From contig LUCW03001630.1 in the NCBI GenBank assembly GCA_001586965.3, positions 232,501 to 257,093 of the forward strand: a stretch of 24,593 nt of DNA. The letters are read 5' to 3'. The position numbers were made by a program, and so were the translations under genes. Shown piece by piece: positions 1 to 22,001 of the stretch. The notes below the pieces were generated by a model. It did no database searches. It had not been told where the DNA came from and was given only the letters and a program-made list of their open reading frames with translations. This DNA is from Sphaeroforma sirkka. Lineage: Eukaryota; Opisthokonta; Ichthyosporea; Ichthyophonida. Within the stretch, counting starts at the first letter, position 1. Every line of letters begins with the position of its first letter.

Positions 1-270
1 AAGTTCCCATCAGAGCGTTATGACTTTGGTCCGTGTATGTCCAAAGGTGGGAATCCCACTTCGATCACAACCCCGCCACAACTCCTGATCTGACTGTACA
101 TTTAGGATCTGGTTCTCATCTAATGACCCAACTATATAGAGCACACACACGAGCGCTATACTAGGCTCCGAGGTAGCCAAGATACATTCTGATATATTGT
201 GTAATTGCATCACATATGTATACGATACGTCTTCGAATCGCTCGACATTAAAACTTGAATGAACCGGCAG

Positions 271-13397
<13,127 letters not shown>

Positions 13398-13442
13398 TAA
13401 CACTGCTGTCTTGTGGGGAGATCTGCGCTGTATCAAGTCATC

Positions 13443-13448
13443 AATAAA
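13443..13448 (+). terminator. Candidate poly(A) signal for the formin
   Basis: AATAAA lies 46 bases after the formin stop codon at 13395-13397, in the short gap before the convergent gene. Spacing and sequence fit a canonical cleavage/polyadenylation hexamer. The rest of the gap (13449-13837) holds nothing I can identify. Confidence 0.55.
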
Positions 13449-13837
13449 AATTTCTCACTCTTATATCGTCGTGTAGTACAGGGCAATTCGATCTGTTAAT
13501 TGAACCAGTTCTTCCGTTAACACTGCTAGAGGAGAGTATAATTACGATAATTATCTGTCGTAGAGTGTTGTATTGAACAAAAGCATATCGCTTCATTATA
13601 TGGAAAGACTTCTTCATATCAATATAATATCCGGTGCCCTCCAGGAAATGCTGCCCATGGGAAGACGGCGCCATTTGGCTAAATCTATTACAGTGCTCCT
13701 ATACTATCCGATTACATGTGAACTTACCAATGTATTGTTTCCAGATGACAAACAACGTAGTGTTTTCAGATGACGAGTAGTCTAGAATGGATGAGATACA
13801 TCACAATTTACTGCACATCAATTACTAAAGGATTCTT

Positions 13838-13843
13838 TTTAAT
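13838..13843 (-). terminator. Candidate poly(A) signal (ATTAAA) for the dehydrogenase
   Basis: TTTAAT on the plus strand reads ATTAAA on the minus strand, about 43 bases beyond the dehydrogenase stop at 13886. This is the commonest variant hexamer. No canonical AATAAA was seen nearby on that strand. Confidence 0.35.
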
Positions 13844-13885
13844 ACTCATTATCTAAAAAAAATACTAAACTTATGTACATTGTAT

Positions 13886-15484
13886 TCAAGCAATTGCTGT
13901 CGATATATCAGCTATGCTATCGCCGAGAGGCAAACTCATTTGTGATCGTAAACAAAGCAATGGATTCTGCTTGTTGTCCGGATCGGTCGCAGTATGATGT
14001 GGCACGTCCGGAGTTTGTTCTCTGCTTGCATCGTTGCGCAACATATTCGATAAGAATGCATCCATACCACCTTGCAGAGCAATTTGACTGTATGCGGTTT
14101 GCACCTGTGCGATCAAGAAATCATTCGTCCCTACCTCATCGCCAAACGCTGCAAGAAGGAAGGGTTTCACATCACCATGATAAAAGGCTACTTCGGCTAG
14201 ACTCTTCAGTTCTTCAGCCATAGACGGGTCTTTCACAATGTATTCGTTACCATGTGCATCCACGCCCAGACAAAATCGAATCCATGATGCAATTGCAATA
14301 CTCATGACCGGGAATTCCCTGTGGGCTTTGATGTGATCAATAATCACTGGCTTCCAAAAGCTGCTCGCTTTAACACTGCCATCCTCGCACAGGCGGGTGA
14401 TAGTATCACTAACCTTCGAATTGGAGAACCGCTCGCACAACATGGCCATGTATTTGTCTAGCTCCATACCTTGTACTTCTTGAACTGTGACTACTGTCTC
14501 AGTCATAATGGCGGTTGTTAACTTCTGTAGGCGAGTATCAATGATGGCTTTGTCTACAAAAACGTGGCCTGTGAGGAATGCCGAATATGCTAGTGCACTG
14601 TGTGTACCATTGAGAAGTCGAACTTTTATGTGTTCGTATGGTAGGACGTTGGGTGTCAAAACAAGCTTGGGACCAGACATGAACTCCCACTGGGGCCGCT
14701 CGTTGCAGAAACTGGTTTCTATCACCCACTGCCTGAAAGGCTCACAAATAACTGTATCGGAAGCATTCACTGTGTTAGGAGTGATACGATCAACCATGGT
14801 GCTAGGAAATGCCACCTTTTCTCTGATCCAATCTTCGAGCTCTCTGTTACCCTTCATTTTTACAAACTCCATCACCGCATTGCGGAACACGTGCCCATTG
14901 CCTGGAATATTATCTAAACTCATCAAAGTAATTGGGGGCATTCCAGACTCCATGCGCACGCGCAGGGCCTCTGTGACCAGCCCCAACATAGACTTGGGAG
15001 ATTTGGCACCCTCTGCCGTTAAATCGTGAGCCAGCTCATTGTTCATCATAATTTTGCCCGTCGCCAAGTCGCAACTGTATCCCTTCTCTGTTACAGTCAA
15101 CGAGATTATTTTTGTGCTATACTCCGCGATAATGTCGATGGCGCGCTGAGGATCAATGCCCATGTTTGTAAGATCTACAATTGAGCCGATCTTTGTGGAC
15201 TTATTATAAGACTCACTAGAAGCCATGAGGTCGTATGTGTAGTTCGTTGTTTCGAAATACTGAATCAGGTCCCTCGTTCTTTGCGTATCACGGTCAACAG
15301 CACGAATCTCCCATTCCACCAGGCCTTCTTGCTTGGCAATAGCATTATAGTCGTGTAGATAGCGAGCAAAGTGGGCACGACTGAAGTTACCGAGTCCGAT
15401 ATGGACTACAACATTTTTGTTAATGGTCATATTGAACAGAGCGATGTGATGATGTATGTTTTGCCGAACAGAGAATCGTGACAT
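13886..15484 (-). CDS. Long-chain mannitol dehydrogenase family oxidoreductase
   Basis: Single uninterrupted frame of 532 residues. The family (polyol-specific long-chain dehydrogenases: mannitol 2-dehydrogenase, fructuronate/mannonate oxidoreductase) interconverts a polyol and its 2-keto sugar with NAD(P), e.g. mannitol and fructose. Seen here: nucleotide-binding GLGNFSRAH at residues 30-38, VDRD at 63-66, TEKGY at 132-136, SLDNIPGNG at 189-197, FPSTMVDRITP at 226-236, and KVRLLNGTH at 287-295, whose Lys287, Asn292 and His295 fit the catalytic Lys/Asn/His spacing. Met19 (15430) lies immediately before the Rossmann strand and is an alternative start; the longer start adds a His- and basic-rich leader. 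Residues beyond about 485 form a polar tail (DPDNKQN, then LLCLRSQMSLPLG) longer than the roughly 490-500 residue bacterial and fungal enzymes. Exact substrate cannot be fixed; mannitol/fructose is the best guess. Intronless, unlike its neighbour. Confidence 0.93.
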   Translation of the reverse strand: MSRFSVRQNIHHHIALFNMTINKNVVVHIGLGNFSRAHFARYLHDYNAIAKQEGLVEWEIRAVDRDTQRTRDLIQYFETTNYTYDLMASSESYNKSTKIGSIVDLTNMGIDPQRAIDIIAEYSTKIISLTVTEKGYSCDLATGKIMMNNELAHDLTAEGAKSPKSMLGLVTEALRVRMESGMPPITLMSLDNIPGNGHVFRNAVMEFVKMKGNRELEDWIREKVAFPSTMVDRITPNTVNASDTVICEPFRQWVIETSFCNERPQWEFMSGPKLVLTPNVLPYEHIKVRLLNGTHSALAYSAFLTGHVFVDKAIIDTRLQKLTTAIMTETVVTVQEVQGMELDKYMAMLCERFSNSKVSDTITRLCEDGSVKASSFWKPVIIDHIKAHREFPVMSIAIASWIRFCLGVDAHGNEYIVKDPSMAEELKSLAEVAFYHGDVKPFLLAAFGDEVGTNDFLIAQVQTAYSQIALQGGMDAFLSNMLRNDASREQTPDVPHHTATDPDNKQNPLLCLRSQMSLPLGDSIADISTAIA

Positions 15485-17700
15485 ACTTATATTATTCAGA
15501 CACCTGGCAAAACTATCCCCATTTCCGAATAATTAATAACCTGCCGGAACGCCCGGAAGCTATAGTATACTACTTGTGTAAAAATTTATCGTCGTTTCAC
15601 GTGTGACTTTGCAGTGTGCACTGGGTTTTTTCTTTAAAAAAAGAATTTGTAGCATCCGCAACGTGTCTGGCGAATACCTCGGTTACCCCTCCCCAAGGCC
15701 CAGGGGCCCAGAGAGGGTCCAGTCCCCGGTAATAAATATTGCTTCGTTCAGTCGTTCACTCTCCCTTTTCTCTTTGAGTAATCTCTACTAAAGAAATACT
15801 CTCTCGCTCGCTATGTAGTCTACTACTAGTAGTAGTAGAGACTCTACTCTAGTAGAGTCTAGAGTACATAACCTATAGTATTTACCACCCTCTAAATAAA
15901 AATTTAAATAAAAAAATTGAAAAGCATAGTGACATGTGCATAAATATTTACATTTATAGCAAATAGTTTCATCTGCTAGCTTAGTTTTTTTTTTCTTCTT
16001 GAAACTATATAAATACGTACATACAGTGTGCTGTTCTTTTTCAGAAGGAATATGATACTAGAATCTGGATACATATGTCAAAAATAATTTTCTGAAGGCA
16101 TGTCAGCCGTCAGAAAACAGAAAATAAATACAAAGGTAATATTTATATATAATTTTTTTATAAATAGCCTTCTCTAAAAAAATGAATCAAAGTTTTCTAA
16201 TTTTAGTAATTTCAAGCGAGACCAAGACTTGAGTAGAGACTAGAGACAGTGACTAAAAACATACTAGAGAGAGTCCACATTGATGATTGTCGATTGACCG
16301 TGATTGACCCGGCGGCGGGTGGGCGCCTGGCAGGCTAGTAGCGGCCGGTTGGGCACGGCCCAGGCAAACCAGGCGCCAGGCCAGATGACAACCGGTGTGC
16401 AGCTTTGCAGTGTGCACTGGCCACTGGCCCACTGTGGCCTGTGAAGCTGTGCGGCTTTGCCCGTGTGTATTCTTTTTTTATATATAAAAGCTGATTTCAT
16501 AGGAAATATCAAATATTTACTCTGAAAATTGATCTTTTGAAGGGTTGGCTATACCAGTACATAACCAAACTTGAAACTACCAAGTAAATACCAAGACCCA
16601 AGTACCACCTGCTATATCTAAAAAATACCGATAAAAAGTGCTTTATAGTTTTTTAAAAAATATGTGCTTTAACTTTTCTAAAATTTTAACGTTCTATAGA
16701 CTATGAATTAAATATATTAGCAGTATTCGCAACGGCTCCTGAGAATATTCATCATATTTCCGGGCGAATCCAGTAGCTTCAAAATTTTACGAGTACATAA
16801 GAAATTTAGGTAGTTGTGCACTGGCTTCGGAGCCTCGGAGGCAGGACGTAGAGGAGAACTGCACTGGTAGTCTAGTACGGAAGTTTTTTTTTTGAAAAGG
16901 TTAAATACCTTTTTTTTGTTGAAAACCCCAAATACCATAGCATCCAATAACACAAATACTGACTCATTGCGCCTTTTTTTAACAAAAACCAAGGCCCCTG
17001 TGGAGTGTCCCAGTTCAGTATTTTCCCAAGTCTTTTGAGGCTGCCTTGAAATTTAAAATGCCTTCAAAAAAAAAGAGGGGTACAATGGTACATATCCAGT
17101 TAAATATCCACTATTCAGTGCTTGACTAATATCGTTGTAAAGTATTTATTTATGCAAATAGATACCTCATCTATCCCTGCTACGTCAGAAGCGGAGTAGC
17201 CTCAGAGGCCAGACCGCCAGAACCTGTTAGAGGCTCACAGTCTCAGACTCATAAGTCAATTTGTTTATTTTGGAAACCTGGACCGAAACGTGAGCCAAAA
17301 TTTAAGTTGCACTTTTTAAAAAAAGACCATGGTGCGCGCAATCCCATAAGAAACAAGAGAACGTAAACCCAAAATTATAAAATTATCGTAAAAGAAAACG
17401 AACAGTCAAACCCCGGCCCCCCCCCTCCCCCCCAATTGGAAATCTGGACCCAAAAGTGAACCAGTGAACCAAAATTGAAGTTGCAGTTTTAAAACAATCA
17501 TGGGGCGCGCTTGCGCAAACCAAATAAGTGTACGAAACCCCAAAAATAAACTATTATTTCCCCCTCTTTTCAGAGCTTTTAGTTCCCCACCGTCGTCAGC
17601 GGTTTTTTATTTATTTATTTTACGAGCGAGTCCTATATCTGATTCTCTCACTCTCTCTCTCTATAGAGTAAAGGTGGATGGATGCTTTGGCTTTCCGTTT
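15485..17700. other. AT-rich intergenic DNA with palindromes and a GC-rich island
   Basis: No gene was found. The tract contains the palindromes at 15820-15860, poly-A/T runs, a GC-rich island at about 16308-16468, and two diverged direct copies at about 17270-17395 and 17438-17555 (TGGAYC..AAR.TGA..CAAAATT.AAGTTGCA and a CATGGkGCGCGC element). The decamer TGTGCACTGG occurs at 15615-15624, 16411-16420 and 16815-16824. The sequence just right of 15484 should include the dehydrogenase promoter; only a weak AATAATATAAG-like element directly before its ATG was seen. Confidence 0.7.
15820..15860. repeat. Adjacent short palindromes
   Basis: CTACTACTAGTAGTAG at 15820-15835 is a perfect 16-base palindrome. 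Just after it, AGACTCTAC (15839-15847) and GTAGAGTCT (15852-15860) form a 9-bp inverted repeat around a 4-base loop. Confidence 0.85.
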
Positions 17701-17819
17701 TAGGTTGGAGATCTGACTTCATACTTTCCACACGCACCTGAACACTGAGTATAATCTCTGGTGTCTGTAAGTGTTTGGACAAAATCGGCCCTGTAATCAT
17801 TCTGTTCAGATACACCTAC

Positions 17820-18444
17820 AGTTCGGTACACCGGGAAGAATGGCTGCTTGACAGGTGTCATGAGGTGCCAAATAACGATTACCTTTGACCAGTATTATGA
17901 GCTGTTAGATAAGAGTTCACCACAATAAGCCATGCATTTATAACTTATGTTGTGACTCCACATGCATAAGTGATGTATATATATACACCCTCCGTAGAAG
18001 TGTAAATATAGTCACTCTCCATTCGATATATTATGGATACTAAATGTTTAAATAGTTTATGGACCTATTTACTATAAATAACCTTATTAATCTTTCCTGC
18101 GAATAAAGTCAACAACACTCAATACGTCGTATTCAGCAACCATCGCCGACAACTCTTGATTGCAAGGTACCAAAATAACGCGTATACATCAGTTTCATCT
18201 CAATATAGGTTCTATCGAAATATTTAGTATTCCTAACTCTTTCGCTTCTCATGAAGATGCTCACCAGTTTGCTGCCAGAACCTGGCCCAGTTGTCCCCGG
18301 TATAATGCTTTTAACGATGCTAACAGATCACTCGGCAACATTTACAATCTATGTCACAAATTCGAGTATAACGCAATTGGTCTACATGTCTCCACGGGTC
18401 GTCTTCTAGCACACTTAATCCTGTTCACGCGCGACAATTTGTAG
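17820..18444 (+). mobile_element. Decayed Ty3/gypsy-like integrase fragment (fossil)
   Basis: Two patches look like the integrase part of an LTR retrotransposon pol gene. At about 17826-17886 a REEWLLDRCHEVP-like stretch recalls the N-terminal zinc-binding segment (He.P..GH). At about 18290-18430 an NRSLGN block followed by YN...H.STG and an RD recalls the end of the integrase core (ERvNRtLgn ... YN..hH.STG.SP..l.fGR). The piece is fragmentary and clearly broken. No LTRs or target-site duplications were found, and no gag, protease, RT or RNase H could be assigned. The decay suggests an old insertion. The assignment is by pattern only. Confidence 0.4.
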
Positions 18445-21400
18445 AAATATGGTCTCCGGTCAGTCTAAAATATCAAGAACAAATGAGATAACATATTAGT
18501 TTTTAATTTTATTCATAATAATTTCATATGTATCCTTTTTCCAATATTTCCAAAGTGTTCTAAATTCACTTTGATGGCTCCAATAGCCGGAGTATTTGGT
18601 ATGACTCATTCACTTGGATCTATTTGAGACGATAGTAGATGTAGGATATTATAAGCTAAATTTTATAATCTCTGAACTACTACTTACAGGTTTTAGTCTT
18701 CCCGCCAATCTCCAAAATTCAACAAGTCTTTTTCTTTTTTAACTTTTCTTCAGATGGAACTTCATTTATATTAACCAATGTATTAACTTGACTTACGTTA
18801 TTATGTCTATCTACAAATTAGGCATGTGGTCATGAACACTTAGTACTTCCAGTGAAAATTTTAATAAAGAACAGCTAGAGGTATGTCCTGTGATATCGAG
18901 GATATTAAGACCCTTACCAAGAGGCAGTCCCGATCATTCTTACACAAGCTACCACTGCTAAATCCTAATTGACTTAAATTGTATCTTATTTCATATAACA
19001 TAGTTTAAAAGCATAGAAATATTCATTGAAGTTTACATATGTCATATACTGTTGAAATCACTTGTTCAATAGGGACCATATTTTTGTGGATCTGAGTTTT
19101 TTTTGTGGTAAACCCCATCGATGTTCCTTTTTTTGTCTCCATCGAGCTAAAGAGAGGTGGTTTCACAAATCCGGCTAGTATCGGTTGTGCTTCATCGGGT
19201 GACTGATTAAAGGTACACGGGGGATCTAATGTTTCGAACTTGGATCCACATATTGTTGACTCCGGGTAATTGCGGTGATGGTACCATCCTGTGATAGATA
19301 GGGGGTACCCGATACGCAAGCGACCTAGTGGTTAATAAATTGTATCCGCCTACGATTAGCGAGGATGTGGCTCAACAATGCCATTGGTGGTATCCGAGAG
19401 ACGCTTATCATAAAGTGACATTCTCAGTGTATTCCGGGGATCCAGTTCGTTATGGCAAATTGGCGCTCACTCTATTTATGTATCGGTGCCAAATTGTTGA
19501 AGCAATATCCCATTTATATATACAAACCCCGAGCAGTGAACTTTTTATGGCATTATACAGGCCAGGTATACAGTGAACTTTTTATGACTTTTACACGTGT
19601 AATCAGTTAAGAATTTTAAGACTTCCTGTCAGCCTGACAAGAAAATTATGACTCATACAAGTCATAGCAATTTATGAACTTTTCCTTTTTGTTGGTCTTT
19701 TGTTTAAAAACAAAAATAATCAAAATGACTTCCCGGCCATTTTTTTATTTTATTTCCGGGCGCCCGCAATTGGTAACATTTTTTGTTTTTAATATTTTTT
19801 ATTTTGAATTTGTTTTTTATTTAAAACACTAAAAAGAATACAAATACCAAAACCACAATGTAAATAATCCCACGGACTATCTGTTGTGGTATACAGAATC
19901 TGGTATTTTTTATTTAAAAGCTTTTTTAAATTTTTTCTCGAGGGTACAAAAGTATTTTTCTAAAAATAGTTTTTTTTTAAAACACAAAACAAAATTGAAA
20001 CAATGCCTTCATCTGAAAAAAAATCAAAACCGATATTAAAAGTCTGCCCATCAGAAGGCAGACTTTTTTTATATAAATATTTTATTTTGCTTATTATCCT
20101 CTGTTGCGTAATAGGCTAATTAATAGCCTTCACATTTTTATAAAATTACTAGGCTGGCGCGATTTTTACTAGAAGGAGGCTATTTATGGCCTATGGCAAA
20201 CTAGCTTTATGGCCCTATGGCGTGTGCCCTATGTATGGGACATGGTATATGGGCTAGAGAAATTGTTTTGTATCTTATTTTACAAAAAGCGAAATTAGTA
20301 TAAAAATAAAAAGACATGGCCCTCTGCCATCTGGATATGTATTTAGGATCAGTTTTTCCACAGGACAATGGGTCAATGGGACATTGAGCATTTTTTTTCC
20401 ACAGTGAAAACGAGCGTATGTTTCTATACAAAAAACCTCTATAAATGAAAATAAAAAAGATAGTAAAAAAAACCAACCCACAAAATGGTTTATCTCTGGA
20501 TATAAATATAAATAGTTCTGGTCACCAGCCACCAGCCCGCACCAGGTGCCTTTCGCTTTAGGTGGCTATGTATGTAGTGCCTTTCTGTTGAGACTCGGAC
20601 TTTTTTTTAGAAGAAGGCTATGGTCGAAGTTCGAACACCAAAACCAAATTTGAACCGCACTATATTTATAAAATATTTTCCCTTTTAGTTGTCCTCTATA
20701 GCGCAAACCCTATATGGACTTTCTTGTGTAATTCATATTATAGTTATGTATAAATATGTACATGTCTCTATAGATGCTATAGAGTGAACGATAGCACAAA
20801 TCCTTCAGTAGCTGTGAAAGACATCAACACATACAAATGTGAGTACTTGTTATGTTCATGAACATCTACATAAGGGATAGCCCATCTATATCGGTGTCCG
20901 TTTTTATTTCAGGTTTCAAGTACTTGAACCATTTGCAACCGTGTAATTCGACAGATTCGCCTGAGTTCACGGCATATTTCCTATATGCGACTTTGTGTCT
21001 TTGAGCTAGATAGCAATATATTAAAGGAGAGCACTTAGCAAGTGTCACTGGTGACCTTCACCCAAAAAAAAAAAAAAATATTTGATAGTTTCGACATCTA
21101 TCTGGGCTGTATTCGCTTTTAAATAGGCGTGAAATGTGCCGAATGCAACTACGGAAATTGACCACCAGTCCATACTCGCCCGTCACTGTAGCAAACAGTG
21201 AATACCAAATTATTTGCATGGGCCGACTTAGCGCGTGATATACACGTCTACTCCTAAGTATTTTTTGCGTACCAAATTATTTTTATTCGTGATGTGCCAG
21301 TGCTGCTGGATTTTTGTGTTCATCAGTTAACGCATCCAAGTCAGATACACGCTTTTGATATAAATACACGCTAATACGTCACTCATATACAAAAATACGC
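18445..21400. other. AT-rich intergenic DNA, no gene recognised
   Basis: Poly-T and poly-A runs, scattered copies of an AATAGCCTTC / GAAGGCTAT motif (near 20122, 20171, 20609), a hairpin with T tract at 20038-20067, and an A-run near 21066. Short frames at 19023-19319 (minus) and 19328-19576 (plus) have no family I can recognise. Confidence 0.6.
20038..20067. repeat. 11-bp-stem hairpin followed by T tract
   Basis: AAAAGTCTGCC and GGCAGACTTTT are perfect complements around the 8-base loop CATCAGAA, and the right arm runs into further Ts. The shape resembles an intrinsic terminator, but in this eukaryotic context it is more likely part of a degenerate repeat. Confidence 0.75.
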
Positions 21401-21410
21401 AAACTCTGTA

Positions 21411-21453
21411 CAATGCTATGACATCGAGCACGTGCAATGTTATGACATCGAGC
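21411..21453 (+). promoter_or_regulatory. Direct repeat upstream of the small-subunit gene
   Basis: The 19-base unit CAATGYTATGACATCGAGC occurs at 21411-21429 and 21435-21453, with one mismatch and a 24-base period. It ends about 107 bases before the ATG at 21561. A duplicated site at this distance could be a promoter element, but this is inferred from position only. Confidence 0.35.
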
Positions 21454-21560
21454 CTTGTCGTAATGGACCACTCTAGTGACCAGACGATACAGTCGGCCGC
21501 ACGATCCATCACATAGAAGTCTGAATTCTTTCTCTATCTTCACAAAACACAGCTGCCAAA

Positions 21561-21676
21561 ATGATGAAATCTGGATTTATGACACGAATCTTCTTCCAGG
21601 AGCTGACCGCTGGTGTGATTGTTGGCGGTGTACTCGGTGGTGCTTACTTACAGGTATATTGAATCACGTTTGTGCC

Positions 21677-21754
<78 letters not shown>

Positions 21755-21938
21755 GTATATATGTATATGTATGTAAGTGTATATGTATATGTATAAATAT
21801 GTATGTAAGTATATATGTGTGTGTGTCTGCGTGTGTTTGGATTAGTCTAGGTGAATGCATGGGTACGAGTAGATTAATAAAAACATACTGAATAAGTCAC
21901 AAATAAAATTCAAATAAGATATACATATGTATCATATA

Positions 21939-22001
<63 letters not shown>

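Noticed and set aside
1-45. Possible upstream formin exon ending near 45 (KFPSERYDFGPCMSK)
   Set aside because: Open frame and a following gt exist, but the sequence is too short and starts at the window edge; I could not match it to FH3 with any confidence.
14487-15029. 180-codon plus-strand frame
   Set aside because: Antisense shadow of the well-supported dehydrogenase.
13886-15484. Dehydrogenase as bacterial contamination in the assembly
   Set aside because: It is continuous with eukaryotic sequence on both sides, sits tail to tail with the formin with plausible poly(A) signals, and its base composition does not stand out sharply.
19023-19576. Frames at 19023-19319 (minus) and 19328-19576 (plus), briefly considered as retroelement protease/RT traces
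   Set aside because: Only scattered residues agree with those domains, and they lie on the wrong side of the integrase relic for gypsy order; not enough to name them.
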